DNA of 64,000 bases from contig NZ_JAEHGE010000001.1 of assembly GCF_016097415.1 (NCBI RefSeq), forward strand, positions 2,963,157 through 3,027,156. Reading direction: 5' to 3'. A program made the translations under genes and the position numbers. A model generated the notes under the pieces. The model had not been told where the DNA came from, made no database searches, and saw nothing but the letters and a program-made list of their open reading frames with translations. The stretch comes from a sulfur-oxidizing endosymbiont of Gigantopelta aegis. Lineage in GTDB: Bacteria > Pseudomonadota > Gammaproteobacteria > GRL18. Below, in pieces: positions 18,384-27,724 of the stretch; positions within the stretch are counted from its first letter, which is position 1, and each line of letters begins with the position of its first letter.

Positions 18384-18821
18384 ATGCCAACACAAAAAAG
18401 CACACAACCAGAAAGTGCTAAAGATGCCTTTGTACCTTATAAGGAAAAAAAAGGCGAAGAGTATATGAACGAAAACCAGCAAGCGCATTTTAGCTCCATT
18501 TTGCTTGCCTGGAAAAAAGAATTAATGGAAGAAGTCGATAAGACTGTAACGCATATGAAAGATGATGCAACCAACTTCCCCGATCCCAGTGACCGCGCTT
18601 CTCAAGAAGAAGAATTCGCCCTGGAACTCAGAACTCGTGATCGTGAACGTAAGCTTATTAAGAAAATTGATGAGTCAATAGAAGCGATGGATTCTCAGGA
18701 ATATGGTTTTTGCGAAACCTGTGGTATTGAAATCGGTATTCGACGTCTTGAAGCACGCCCTACTGCGACTCAATGTATTGATTGCAAAGAGTTGGATGAA
18801 AGAAAAGAAAAAACCAGTTAA
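18384..18821 (+). CDS. dksA: RNA polymerase-binding transcription factor DksA
   Basis: A 145-aa protein with the DksA coiled coil (residues about 30-105, containing DDATNFPDPSDRASQEEEFALELR; the DxxDxA tip is DPSDRA) and a C-terminal zinc finger FCETCGIEIGIRRLEARP...CIDCKELDER (C-x2-C, 17 residues, C-x2-C). It works with ppGpp at the RNA polymerase secondary channel to control rRNA and amino-acid promoters. dksA next to gluQRS matches E. coli, although here a DUF3579 gene and a repeat lie between. Confidence 0.95.
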   Translation: MPTQKSTQPESAKDAFVPYKEKKGEEYMNENQQAHFSSILLAWKKELMEEVDKTVTHMKDDATNFPDPSDRASQEEEFALELRTRDRERKLIKKIDESIEAMDSQEYGFCETCGIEIGIRRLEARPTATQCIDCKELDERKEKTS

Positions 18822-18858
18822 TAGCGTTTTTTAAACTAATTGGTTTGAATCAATTGTA

Positions 18859-18885
18859 TTTGACTCATAAGACACATGAGTCAAA
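18859..18885. terminator. hairpin between convergent dksA and DUF3579 genes
   Basis: A perfect 10-bp stem TTTGACTCAT (18859-18868) / ATGAGTCAAA (18876-18885) lies in the 86-bp gap between the two stop codons. It probably acts as a bidirectional terminator. No strong T-run follows on the plus strand, so this is a moderate call. Confidence 0.45.
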
Positions 18886-18907
18886 AACGATTTAAAATCG
18901 GTTGACT

Positions 18908-19237
18908 CTAAGCTAATACCCTCCTACTACGTCTTTCACTATTCACCTGTTGTTCTTCCTGCCTTCTATCTTCCTGCACTCTGAGTTTGTTTTCTGAAGC
19001 AAAGGCCATTAAAAAAGTAAATGAATCCGGCGATTTTGTTTCTAAATCTCGATCCACAATCAAGCAATTAACACCATTAATAATACAGGGGTGGGCACTT
19101 TTACAATAGTGCAAGCGTTGATCTTCGCCAAAGCTGGCCAGCGTTGTCGCTAAACGTTCACACCAGTCACTGGGTCTGAACTTATTTCCATCTTCCTTAA
19201 TCCCTTCGATAATAATGCGTTCCGAATTTGCTGACAT
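18908..19237 (-). CDS. DUF3579 domain protein
   Basis: A 109-aa protein matching DUF3579: IIIEGIKEDGNKFRPSDWCERLA at the start, LHYCKSAHPCIINGVNCLIVD in the middle and FTFLMAFASENKLRVQEDRR. Function is unknown; the family is common in beta- and gammaproteobacteria. The Arg/Gln-rich C-terminus is variable. It is convergent with dksA. Confidence 0.85.
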   Translation of the reverse strand: MSANSERIIIEGIKEDGNKFRPSDWCERLATTLASFGEDQRLHYCKSAHPCIINGVNCLIVDRDLETKSPDSFTFLMAFASENKLRVQEDRRQEEQQVNSERRSRRVLA

Positions 19238-19315
19238 TTAATTCTCTCTCCCTCATCACACACTTTAATTAAAATGCTATGCTTGGCTAATGATTTTTAC
19301 TTTATTATTGTATGT

Positions 19316-19453
19316 ATACCCATGACACTTGGAAATGCAGCAAGGCATTTTGGCTAAGAGCCGATTGATTGTATAAATACTACATGATTGAGGCTTTTAG
19401 TTACATCTCTTAACAAAGAGAACGAAGTCTGCATTTCCAAGTGTCATGGGTAT
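19316..19453. repeat. dispersed hairpin repeat family R2, copy 2
   Basis: 138 bp bounded by ATACCCATGACACTTGGAAA and its near-perfect complement. It is about 90% identical by eye to copy 3 (20416-20553). It sits between divergent DUF3579 and gluQRS, so it must be transcribed with, or lie beside, the gluQRS promoter. Confidence 0.9.
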
Positions 19454-19492
19454 ATATACGTGACACTGTACCAATAACTATAGACACTGACT

Positions 19493-20404
19493 TTGAAAAA
19501 AACCAATTTAAAGACAAATAATTATCGTGGACGCTTTGCACCTTCACCCACGGGTGAATTGCACTTCGGTTCTTTATTAGCTGCAATGGCCAGCTATACG
19601 GATGCAAAAAAAAATAATGGCCTATGGTTATTGCGTATCGATGACATCGATCAGGCTCGCGTGATCGACCAATCCGACTTGCACATCCTCAACACGCTGG
19701 AACAATGTGGCTTTGAATGGGATGAAAGCGTGACCTACCAAAGCCAGTGTCTTAAGCACTACCAATTGGCATTAGAACAACTTGAGCATTCAGGACTAAG
19801 TTATGCTTGTTCTTGTTCACGAAAACAAATTCAGGCGATAATAGAGAAGAATCATCTCCCCCCGAGCATCTACCCCGGCACTTGCCGAAATCAATCTATT
19901 ATCGCAGACAATTCTGCCACTCGTATTCAAGTAGCTGATACGCCAATCGGCTTTAATGATTTAATTCAGGGAGATTGCAGCTCTATTCTTAGCGAAGACA
20001 GTGGTGATTTTATTATTTTGCGCCGGGATAAAACTTTTTCCTATCAACTGAGCGTGGTTGTGGATGATTTTCGCAGTCAAATTACCCATGTAGTACGAGG
20101 CGCTGATCTACTTAATTCCACTGCTCGGCAAATTTATTTACAACAACAATTAGCCTATCCCAGCCCTCAGTATGCCCATATTCCATTAGCAGTCAGCTCG
20201 GATAACCTTAAATTAAGCAAGCTCAGTCAAGCTAAAAAAATCCGCTGTGATCTTAAAACATTGACCCTTGCAGCTGATTTTTTAGGACAAAGACCAATAA
20301 ATCATCACGACTTAGAAAGCAAAGCTGACTTTTGGCAATACCTACTCAATGTTTGGGATATAAATCGAGTTCCAAAGATGGAAAAGCAGATGGTTTTGGT
20401 TTAA
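19493..20404 (+). CDS. gluQ: glutamyl-Q tRNA(Asp) synthetase
   Basis: A 303-aa paralogue of the GluRS catalytic core that attaches glutamate to queuosine-34 of tRNA-Asp. The RFAPSPTGELHFGSLLAA class I signature is present, as is a zinc site YACSCSRKQI...YPGTCRN (C-x-C ... Y-x3-C). The KMSKS-like element is LKLSKLSQAKK. It lacks the anticodon-binding domain, as expected. The start used is TTG at 19493; no ATG is in frame before the conserved GRFAPSP, so a non-ATG start seems required. Confidence 0.92.
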   Translation: MKKTNLKTNNYRGRFAPSPTGELHFGSLLAAMASYTDAKKNNGLWLLRIDDIDQARVIDQSDLHILNTLEQCGFEWDESVTYQSQCLKHYQLALEQLEHSGLSYACSCSRKQIQAIIEKNHLPPSIYPGTCRNQSIIADNSATRIQVADTPIGFNDLIQGDCSSILSEDSGDFIILRRDKTFSYQLSVVVDDFRSQITHVVRGADLLNSTARQIYLQQQLAYPSPQYAHIPLAVSSDNLKLSKLSQAKKIRCDLKTLTLAADFLGQRPINHHDLESKADFWQYLLNVWDINRVPKMEKQMVLV

Positions 20405-20415
20405 TCTAAGGTCTG

Positions 20416-20553
20416 ATACCCGTGATACTTGGAAATGCAGCGAGGCATTTTGACTGAGAGCCGATTGAGTGTATAAGTACTACATGATTGAGGCTTTTAG
20501 TTACATTTCTTAACAAAGAGAACGAAGTCTGCATTTTCAAGTATCTTGGGTAT
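20416..20553. repeat. dispersed hairpin repeat family R2, copy 3
   Basis: 138 bp bounded by ATACCCGTGATACTTGGAAA and TTCAAGTATCTTGGGTAT, in the same orientation as copy 2. It begins 11 bp after the gluQRS stop and ends 35 bp before the next reading frame. Confidence 0.9.
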
Positions 20554-20588
20554 ATTACAAATTTATTTCAATAGAATCGGAGCCACCA

Positions 20589-21062
20589 TTGGTCGAAGCA
20601 GTCACTCAAGTTGAACATCCCTTTATGGAAAAATTCAATGGTCGCCTTATAGGCGTATTACGTTGGGAACAATTGAATGAATTATGGGTCACAATACAAA
20701 CCGGCAAAACAGATGACTGGTTCATTTATCACATTGGCGAAGCCCCCCCTGTTACCGCTTGTAAGCCCGAAAAACTCCATCACTTCGTTGAAGAAATAGA
20801 TAAACTGCTTAAACATGATCATGAACATGATTATTGTGGTATCGTTTATGCCGATGACAAAGATGCCCCTACATTTATCAAAATATATGACCCCAATAAT
20901 CTTGGCCATGTTTGCGGTTCCAGTGGCGCACCACCGCCACTACCCGGCTGGATCTTAAGTAAAGTTCAGCCTATCGATTTAGAAGTTGCCATCGCCCCCC
21001 TGGAAACAGAAGGCGTTGGTGGCAGAAAATTTTTAGTTAGATGCAACTATTCAGCATATTAA
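20589..21062 (+). CDS. conserved hypothetical protein
   Basis: A 157-aa soluble acidic protein that I do not assign to a named family. Visible features are an LRWEQLNELWVTIQTGKTDDWFIYHIGEAPP block, a His/Asp-rich patch (KHDHEHDY) that could bind metal, and PPPLPGWILSKVQPID near the C-terminus, where a CGSSGAPPPLPGW loop is notable. The start is TTG at 20589 after a GGAG-like site; no ATG is available nearby. It stands alone between repeats R2-3 and R1-2. Confidence 0.6.
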   Translation: MVEAVTQVEHPFMEKFNGRLIGVLRWEQLNELWVTIQTGKTDDWFIYHIGEAPPVTACKPEKLHHFVEEIDKLLKHDHEHDYCGIVYADDKDAPTFIKIYDPNNLGHVCGSSGAPPPLPGWILSKVQPIDLEVAIAPLETEGVGGRKFLVRCNYSAY

Positions 21063-21076
21063 AGTCTACCCATAGA

Positions 21077-21189
21077 GTATCCGCTTGAATAGCTTGTCTT
21101 TACAGGGTTATGAAAACAGGATGTTTTCATAAAGCGTCACAGGGATGTGCTCGAGCGGCCCTGTAAAGACAAGCTATTTAATCAGATAC
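21077..21189. repeat. dispersed hairpin repeat family R1, copy 2
   Basis: The same 20-bp arms as copy 1: AATAGCTTGTCTTTACAGGG at 21088-21107 and its complement at 21159-21178. The inner sequence matches the reverse complement of copy 1 (shared TTTTCATAAAGCG). It fills most of the gap before acs. Confidence 0.85.
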
Positions 21190-21243
21190 GGGAATTATTA
21201 CAATTAAATTTACATATTAGTTTCACATAAAGGAAAGTACATA

Positions 21244-23196
21244 ATGTCAGATGATAAGGTCTATCCAATCCCATCCGCTGTCGCCGAAAAAGCATATATT
21301 ACTGAAGATAAATATCAGACAATGTATCAACAATCCATTGATGATCCTGATACTTTCTGGGGAAATATGGCTAAAGATTTTCTCAGTTTTTCACAAGACT
21401 GGGACAAGGTCAGTGACTGCACCTTTGGTGATGCAACAAACAACAATGTCAGCATTAAATGGTTCACTGGTGCAAAACTCAATGTCACCTACAATTGTAT
21501 CGATCGCCATCTGGCCAAACGTGCCGATCAAACAGCCATTATTTGGGAAAGTGATGATCCCAATGTGTCAAAAAACATTACTTATCAACAGCTCTCTGAT
21601 GATGTTAATCGTTTTGCTAATGTACTAAAAGCCCGTGGAGTAAAAAAAGGCGATCGAGTCTGCATCTATATGCCTATGATCCCTGAGGCCGCCTATGCCA
21701 TGTTAGCCTGTGCACGTATTGGTGCAGTGCATTCAGTCGTCTTTGGTGGTTTTTCTCCTGAAGCATTAAAAGACCGCATTCAAGATTCTGACTGCCAAGT
21801 GGTGATTACCGCTGATGAAGGTGTCCGTGGTGGCAAATCCGTTCCCTTGAAGAAAAATGCTGATACTGCCGTGGCACAATGCCCTAATGTCCATACCGTA
21901 TTGGTCATTCAGCATACTCAGGGTGATGTGGTCTGGAACGACAAGCATGATGTCTGGTATCACGAAATTTCTGCCACCGTTGATAGCAATTGTGAGCCGG
22001 AAGAAATGGATGCTGAAGACCCGCTATTCATTCTTTATACCTCAGGCTCAACTGGCAAGCCTAAAGGCGTACTACACACCACCGCAGGCTATTTACTTTA
22101 TGCCGCTGTGACTCACAAATACACCTTTGATTACAAAGACGGCGATATTTATTGGTGTACCGCTGATGTGGGTTGGATCACCGGTCATAGTTATATTCTT
22201 TATGGTCCTCTGGCCAATGGTGCAACCACTTTAATGTTTGAAGGTATTCCAAGTTATCCCGATGCTTCCCGCTTCTGGCAGGTGATAGATAAACATCAGG
22301 TCAATACTTTCTACACTGCCCCTACAGCCATTAGAGCTTTAATGAGTGAAGGTGATGAGCCGGTTAAGAAAACTGATCGTAGCAGTTTACACCTCTTAGG
22401 ATCGGTTGGCGAACCCATCAATCCTGAAGCCTGGGAATGGTATTATAATGTTGTCGGTGAAACCAACTGCCCTATCGTTGATACCTGGTGGCAGACAGAA
22501 ACCGGTGGTTTTATGATCACCCCACTACCTGGTGCAACGCCCTTAAAACCCGGTTCTGCTTCAAAGCCATTCTTTGGTGTTAAGCCTAACCTCATGGATT
22601 CTGATGGCAAGATTATGGCTGGCGAAGCTTCGGGTTCACTGGTTATTAGTGCCAGTTGGCCAGGTCAGATGCGCACCATTTATGGTGATCATGAGCGTTT
22701 CATTGAGACCTATTTTAAAACCTATCCAGGACATTATTTCACCAGCGATGGCTGTCGCCGTGATGCCGATGGTTATTATTGGATCACCGGTCGTGTCGAT
22801 GATGTGCTCAATGTCTCCGGTCACCGTCTTGGCACGGCTGAAATTGAAAGTGCTTTAGTATTGCATAGGACTGTGGCTGAAGCCGCTATCGTTGGCTACC
22901 CTCATGATATTAAGGGACAAGGTATTTATTCCTATATCACCTTGGTTAAAGGCGTTGAAGCCACTGATGAATTAAAAATAGAATTGGTGAAACAAGTGCG
23001 TAAAGAAATCGGCCCCATTGCCACTCTGGATTTCATTCAATGGGCACCCGGTTTACCCAAAACCCGCTCTGGTAAAATCATGCGCCGCATTTTGCGTAAA
23101 ATTGCCATCAATGAGTTAGATAGCATGGGCGACACCAGCACACTCGCTGATCCCGATGTGGTTAATCAACTGGTAGAAAACCGCGAAAACAAATAA
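21244..23196 (+). CDS. acs: acetyl-CoA synthetase
   Basis: A 650-aa adenylate-forming enzyme that converts acetate, ATP and CoA to acetyl-CoA. Motifs are [20 protein letters not shown] (phosphate loop, about residue 265), [14 protein letters not shown] (A5), [20 protein letters not shown] (hinge) and the C-terminal [16 protein letters not shown] with the Lys that can be acetylated. Length matches E. coli Acs (652 aa). The ribosome-binding site is AAAGGAAAG just before ATG at 21244. The preceding 55 bp after repeat R1-2 should hold the promoter. Confidence 0.97.
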   Translation: MSDDKVYPIPSAVAEKAYITEDKYQTMYQQSIDDPDTFWGNMAKDFLSFSQDWDKVSDCTFGDATNNNVSIKWFTGAKLNVTYNCIDRHLAKRADQTAIIWESDDPNVSKNITYQQLSDDVNRFANVLKARGVKKGDRVCIYMPMIPEAAYAMLACARIGAVHSVVFGGFSPEALKDRIQDSDCQVVITADEGVRGGKSVPLKKNADTAVAQCPNVHTVLVIQHTQGDVVWNDKHDVWYHEISATVDSNCEPEEMDAEDPLFILYTSGSTGKPKGVLHTTAGYLLYAAVTHKYTFDYKDGDIYWCTADVGWITGHSYILYGPLANGATTLMFEGIPSYPDASRFWQVIDKHQVNTFYTAPTAIRALMSEGDEPVKKTDRSSLHLLGSVGEPINPEAWEWYYNVVGETNCPIVDTWWQTETGGFMITPLPGATPLKPGSASKPFFGVKPNLMDSDGKIMAGEASGSLVISASWPGQMRTIYGDHERFIETYFKTYPGHYFTSDGCRRDADGYYWITGRVDDVLNVSGHRLGTAEIESALVLHRTVAEAAIVGYPHDIKGQGIYSYITLVKGVEATDELKIELVKQVRKEIGPIATLDFIQWAPGLPKTRSGKIMRRILRKIAINELDSMGDTSTLADPDVVNQLVENRENK

Positions 23197-23256
23197 TCTC
23201 ATTAATTTCCGGCTTAAATATTGCATGTTTTAAAACATATTTTTAACAATCATTAT

Positions 23257-23432
23257 CCTAAAAAAATCAGTTGAACCTACTGCGACCGCCTTATGCACTG
23301 AATCTTAAGGATTTTCCAGAACATTTTGACTTCACCCGTAGGGTGACTGCGAATAAAGCCAAAATAACCTGTAAAACCCTTAATCTTCAGCACCTAAGTC
23401 GCTCTCGCTACGATTCAACTGATTATTTTAGG
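23257..23432. repeat. dispersed palindromic repeat family R3, copy 1
   Basis: 176 bp bounded by CCTAAAAAAATCAGTTGAA and TTCAACTGATTATTTTAGG; the two halves are imperfect complements along the whole length. It lies 60 bp after acs, in the orientation opposite to copies 2 and 3. Confidence 0.92.
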
Positions 23433-23471
23433 ATTATCTTTTGAAATATGTAATATTTGAGCAATCCTTAT

Positions 23472-23807
23472 ATGGAAAATATTAATCAACTTTCTTCAGT
23501 CAAACTGGATATTCTCGTTGCAGAAGCAGTGGGAATTGATGTTTTTTATCCTGACAATCACAATAAACTCAGCTATTTTCCACGCACAGGTTTCCCCCAT
23601 CGTGAATGGGCACCTAGTCGTTTCTGGTCACAGGGCGGACCTTTACTGGAACAACATAAAATTGATTTGAATTGGGGCTGGGAAGAGCTGAGTGAGTGGA
23701 CAGCATCCATAGAACCAGACATCAATGTCCAAGGGGCGACGGTGCTGGAAGCCGCAATGCGTGCAATAGTATGCTTAAAACTACCCAATTATATTCATTT
23801 CGACTGA
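23472..23807 (+). CDS. DUF2591 (phage NinX-like) domain protein
   Basis: A 111-aa protein that resembles DUF2591/NinX: an LDILVAEAVGI-type start (usual form LDWAVAKAEG), WSQGGPLLEQHKI and a C-terminal ATVLEAAMRAIVCLKLP (usual form PLIAAMRCYVASKLG). NinX is a small phage lambda-region protein of unknown role that also occurs in chromosomes. I use ATG at 23472; a TTG five codons upstream (23457) is possible. No other phage gene is nearby. Confidence 0.6.
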   Translation: MENINQLSSVKLDILVAEAVGIDVFYPDNHNKLSYFPRTGFPHREWAPSRFWSQGGPLLEQHKIDLNWGWEELSEWTASIEPDINVQGATVLEAAMRAIVCLKLPNYIHFD

Positions 23808-23829
23808 GCATCATCGGTCGTAGCCTGCA

Positions 23830-24393
23830 TCAAGATAATTCCTGATGGCGAAAACAATCCATTGTATGGTCATTCACCATTCCCACAGCTTGCATATAGG
23901 CATAGCAAATCGTGGTGCCAACAAATTTAAAGCCTCTCTTCTTTAAATCCTTACTCATAGCATCTGATGCTTGGGTACTGGTGGGAATGTCAGCCAAATT
24001 ATTCCAGTGATTAATTTTTGGCTCGCCATCGACAAATTGCCAGATATAATCAGCAAATGAACCGTATTGAGACTGAATGTCTAAAAAGAAACGTGCATTT
24101 GTCACCGTTGAATTCACTTTTAGACGATTACGAATGATCCCTGCATCCTGCAATAATTGAGCAATTTTATGCTCATCATATTGGGCAATTTTTTGCACAT
24201 CAAAGTGATCAAAAACTTGTTGATAATGTGCCCTTTTACGCAATACTGTAATCCAGCTTAAGCCGGCTTGAGCACCTTCCAATGTTAGCATTTCAAATAA
24301 ATGCGCATCTTTATGGTTTGGTACTCCCCATTCAGTATCATGATAGTGTTGGTATAATTCATCCTCACCACACCACTCACATCGTTGTGTCAT
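23830..24393 (-). CDS. tag: DNA-3-methyladenine glycosylase I
   Basis: A 187-aa helix-hairpin-helix glycosylase that removes 3-methyladenine from alkylated DNA. The start RCEWCGEDELYQHYHDTEWGVP carries the Cys and His of the zinc snap, completed by C-terminal HTMDCFRHQE. LEGAQAGLSWITVLRKR and the FKFVGTTICYAYMQAVGMVNDH segment are typical of Tag. It is convergent with the NinX-like gene, with only 22 bp between the stops. Confidence 0.95.
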   Translation of the reverse strand: MTQRCEWCGEDELYQHYHDTEWGVPNHKDAHLFEMLTLEGAQAGLSWITVLRKRAHYQQVFDHFDVQKIAQYDEHKIAQLLQDAGIIRNRLKVNSTVTNARFFLDIQSQYGSFADYIWQFVDGEPKINHWNNLADIPTSTQASDAMSKDLKKRGFKFVGTTICYAYMQAVGMVNDHTMDCFRHQELS

Positions 24394-24538
24394 TATTTTC
24401 TTCCTTTTTAATAATGATTAGTGACCAAAATTGCTTGTAGTTTAAAAGAAAACAAAGCAAAACTAAAGTTCGAGTTTAGCAGGACGCTATAGAGTTAACG
24501 AAAAAAAAAAGCGTTTTTCAAAAAAGAGGAGACTCAGC

Positions 24539-24718
24539 GTGAGTATTTCAGGTGTAGAAACGGCTAGTTTAGCAGCCAATGTCAGCCAAAATGATAGTGT
24601 GGGTATTTCTGTATTGAAAAAAGCCCTCGATATTCAAGAGCAATCGGCTTTAAAATTAATTGAGTCCATTCCTCAAGCCAGTGGTAACTCAGGTCAAAAC
24701 ATCAATATAAAGGTATAA
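24539..24718 (+). CDS. YjfB-like small protein (putative motility protein family)
   Basis: A 59-aa frame starting with GTG at 24539 after the ribosome-binding site AGAGGAGA (24525-24532). It reads VSISGVETASLAANVSQ, then ISVLKKALDIQEQSALKLIE and a Gly/Asn tail. The VLKKALDIQ-x5-LKLIESIP core fits the YjfB family, small proteins often found in flagellated bacteria. No flagellar gene is in the window. The coding evidence is the RBS, the family-like core and an otherwise empty 445-bp gap. Confidence 0.65.
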   Translation: MSISGVETASLAANVSQNDSVGISVLKKALDIQEQSALKLIESIPQASGNSGQNINIKV

Positions 24719-24754
24719 ACTGTGTGTTGAGATCTAATAAACCCACTTATTTTT

Positions 24755-24834
24755 GTAGGATGTGGTGAGGAACGAACCGCATCAAATTTTCCTGTTTAAA
24801 ACATTGATGCGCTTCGTTCCTCAGCACATCCTAC
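24755..24834. repeat. dispersed hairpin repeat family R4, copy 1
   Basis: Inverted arms GTAGGATGTG-GTGAGGAACG (24755 on) and CGTTCCTCAGCACATCCTAC (ending 24834) enclose GCATCAA/TTGATGCG inner arms. It lies between the convergent ends of the YjfB-like gene and the SulP gene, so it may double as a terminator. A second copy is at 31861-31973. Confidence 0.85.
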
Positions 24835-24838
24835 ACTA

Positions 24839-26464
24839 CTAACCGAGCTTATCATCCGCAACATGATATTTAGGATCTTCGATCACATTCACTTCACACA
24901 ACTCACCAGCTTTGGTTAATAATACCTTACATTCAGGACTCATGTGTCGAAGGTGTAAGCGTTTGTGTTCGCTTAAATAACGTTCCGCTAGAGTATCAAT
25001 GGCCTCAATGGCTGAATGGTCTGACACACGCGAATATTTAAACTCTACGACTACATCATCCGGATCATTTTTAGGGTCAAATAAATCCTGAAAGTTATGC
25101 ACTGAACCAAAAAATAAGGGACCGTGTAATTCATATACTTTTGAATCTTCGTTGTCACGGGTGATATTCACCGTAATATGTTTAGCATGATTCCAGGCAA
25201 ACACCAGGGCAGCAAGAATAACCCCAATAAAGACCGCTATCGCCAGATTATCCGTAATCACAGTAATCGCTGAAACAGCAATCAAAATAAAAGCATCGGT
25301 TTTGGGGATTTTGGCTAAAATTCGAAAGCTAGACCACTCAAAAGTACCAATCACCACCATGAACATGACGCCAACCAGAGCCGCTAGTGGTATTTGAGAA
25401 ATCAGCTCTGAGGCAAACATAATAAAACTCAATAAAAACAGCGCCGCCGCAATACCTGATAAACGACTACGACCACCTGAATTCACGTTAATCATTGACT
25501 GACCAATCATGGCACAGCCTCCCATGCTCCCAAAAAAACCACTGGTAATATTAGCAAGACCCTGTCCCACACATTCTTTATTACCATGACCACGGGTTTC
25601 AGTCATTTCATCAATCAAGGTCAATGTCAGTAATGACTCGGTTAAACCAATAGCAGCAAATGCCAAAGAATAAGGCAGGATAATGATTAAAGTGTCTAAT
25701 ATTTCATCCATGCTCGCAAAAGGAATCATAGGAATATGAAACTCAGGAAAACCACCGGAAATAGAAGCAATATCACCCACGGTTCTGGCCGGCAGAGCAA
25801 AGGCAATGGCAATGAAAGAAACGACTAAAATACCCACTAAAGGTGCAGGAATAGCCTTGGTGAATTTGGGTAAATAATGAATAATTGCCATAGTAAGCAA
25901 AATAAGCCCTAGCATTGTCCATAGCAAACTACCTTCCATCCAAACCATGGCTTCACTGCCTTGTGGATCAGGGATTTTAAACTGGCCAATTTGTGCCAGA
26001 AAAATAACTATGGCTAAACCATTCACAAAGCCCAGCATCACAGGATGGGGGACTAGGCGAATAAAGACACCCAAGCGCAAGGCTCCAAAAACAATTTGAA
26101 TTATCCCCATCAGCACCACGGCCGCAAAAAGATATTCCACACCATGTATCACCACCAAGCCCGTCATAATGACGGCCAACGCCCCTGTCGCACCAGAAAT
26201 CATACCCGGACGACCACCAAAGGTAGCGGTAATTAAACCGACAATAAAGGCAGCATATAAACCCACTAGCGGATCAACCTGAGCCACAAAGGCAAAGGCA
26301 ATGGCTTCGGGCACCAGTGCCAGGGCAACTGTCAAACCGGATAGAATTTCAGTTTTAATATTGCAGGGTTGATCTGCAGGACAAATGTCAATCATAGATG
26401 ATCCAGGGATATAAGGCGATTTTTGGTTTTTAAAGGTATGCTTTACTTGTTTGTTAATAAACAA
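24839..26464 (-). CDS. SulP family inorganic anion transporter
   Basis: A 541-aa SLC26/SulP transporter with about 12 membrane helices (for example SGLTVALALVPEAIAFAFV, GLYAAFIVGLITATFGGRPGMISGATGALAVIM, NITSGFFGSMGGCAMIGQS). A short C-terminal STAS domain follows from about residue 440 (VYELHGPLFFGSVHNF ... VVVEFKYSRVSDHSAIEAID). Members move sulfate, bicarbonate or other anions; the substrate is not decidable here. ATG at 26464 gives a 22-residue polar extension before MIDICPADQPC, where translation could start instead. Confidence 0.92.
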   Translation of the reverse strand: MFINKQVKHTFKNQKSPYIPGSSMIDICPADQPCNIKTEILSGLTVALALVPEAIAFAFVAQVDPLVGLYAAFIVGLITATFGGRPGMISGATGALAVIMTGLVVIHGVEYLFAAVVLMGIIQIVFGALRLGVFIRLVPHPVMLGFVNGLAIVIFLAQIGQFKIPDPQGSEAMVWMEGSLLWTMLGLILLTMAIIHYLPKFTKAIPAPLVGILVVSFIAIAFALPARTVGDIASISGGFPEFHIPMIPFASMDEILDTLIIILPYSLAFAAIGLTESLLTLTLIDEMTETRGHGNKECVGQGLANITSGFFGSMGGCAMIGQSMINVNSGGRSRLSGIAAALFLLSFIMFASELISQIPLAALVGVMFMVVIGTFEWSSFRILAKIPKTDAFILIAVSAITVITDNLAIAVFIGVILAALVFAWNHAKHITVNITRDNEDSKVYELHGPLFFGSVHNFQDLFDPKNDPDDVVVEFKYSRVSDHSAIEAIDTLAERYLSEHKRLHLRHMSPECKVLLTKAGELCEVNVIEDPKYHVADDKLG

Positions 26465-26546
26465 ATAAAAATGTGTTTAAAAAAGGTGCTGTATTATATA
26501 TAAATCTATGATTTTTTTCCAGTTAATTTTCCAAGCCGCTTGCCCG

Positions 26547-27713
26547 TTAAGCTAACTGCATTGCCACAATTTTTGCCCAATAACTCGCACCAATAGGCAA
26601 AATTTCATCATTAAAATCATAATGTGGGTTATGTAAGGATGCGCTTTTACCATTACCAATGGACACATAACAGCCCTTGGATTCATTTAATAAAAATGAA
26701 AAATCTTCTGAGCCCATACTCGGTGGATTATCATGGAGAATATTACCACTGCCCACCACATCCATTGCCGCCAGTACCGAATTTTCGGTTTCAACCACAT
26801 TATTGATCGTTGCTGGATAACGCTTTTGATAAGTCATATCAGCGCTTGCGCCATAAGCCTGACAAGTGATCTCAGCCAATTGTTTTAGCTGCGCCATCAC
26901 TTTTTCCTGTGCTGTATGACTAAAGGTTCTCACCGTGCCTGATAACTGCGCCGTTTCAGGAATCACATTATAACTATCACCCGCATGCATACGAGTGATT
27001 GACAGCACCACAGCATCTTGTGGATTAGCATGCCGTGAAGTGATTGTTTGTAAGGCATTGATCACCTGTGCGGCAATCACTATGGGATCGATAGCATTAT
27101 GAGGGGCTGCAGCATGACCACCCTTGGCCTGTATGGTAATATCAAACACATCATAAGCCGCCATTACTGGGCCACTACGAATGGCAAACTTGCCGACATC
27201 CAGTCCAGGCCAATTATGCATGCCATAAATAGCATCAATCGGATATTTATCAAAAAAACCTTCTTCAACCATGACCCGACCACCCCCTTCATTTTCTTCC
27301 GCTGGCTGAAAAATGAAATAAACAATGCCATTAAAATGGCGCTGTTCTGCTAAGTAGCAAGCCGCACCCAATAGCATTGCTGTATGACCATCATGACCAC
27401 AAGCATGCATCATTCCCTCATGGGCAGAGCAATAACTTACACCGGTTTTTTCAATAATAGGCAAGGCATCCAGATCGGCTCTTAAGGCGATAGCCTTAGA
27501 CTTATCCTCAGAGGTTTTATCACCTATTAGTGAACCAATAACGCCCGTCCCCGCGATTCTTGGATGGACAGTTACACCAAATGAAGCGAGTTTTTGCTCT
27601 ACAAATTGTGCCGTTTGCTCTTCATTAAAGGCTATTTCCGGCATCGCATGTAATTGATGACGCCATTGGGTCATCTGTTCTTTTTTATCAACAATAGCAG
27701 CAATCAGAGGCAT
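26547..27713 (-). CDS. M20 family amidohydrolase (hippurate hydrolase-like)
   Basis: A 388-aa M20D peptidase/aminoacylase: RHQLHAMPEIAFNEEQTA start, RADLDALPI, the metal motifs MHACGHDGHTAMLLGAA and QPAEENEGGGRVMVEEGFF, dimerisation domain (KGGHAAAPHNAIDPI) and MGSEDFSFLL near the end. It probably cleaves N-acyl amino acids. It lies 11 bp downstream of the next gene on the same strand, so the two are likely co-transcribed. Confidence 0.93.
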   Translation of the reverse strand: MPLIAAIVDKKEQMTQWRHQLHAMPEIAFNEEQTAQFVEQKLASFGVTVHPRIAGTGVIGSLIGDKTSEDKSKAIALRADLDALPIIEKTGVSYCSAHEGMMHACGHDGHTAMLLGAACYLAEQRHFNGIVYFIFQPAEENEGGGRVMVEEGFFDKYPIDAIYGMHNWPGLDVGKFAIRSGPVMAAYDVFDITIQAKGGHAAAPHNAIDPIVIAAQVINALQTITSRHANPQDAVVLSITRMHAGDSYNVIPETAQLSGTVRTFSHTAQEKVMAQLKQLAEITCQAYGASADMTYQKRYPATINNVVETENSVLAAMDVVGSGNILHDNPPSMGSEDFSFLLNESKGCYVSIGNGKSASLHNPHYDFNDEILPIGASYWAKIVAMQLA

Positions 27714-27724
27714 CCAGGTTTTTC

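Noticed and set aside
23472-23807. Part of a prophage because of the NinX-like protein
   Set aside because: No integrase, structural, lysis or att-like features are nearby and the neighbours are housekeeping genes.
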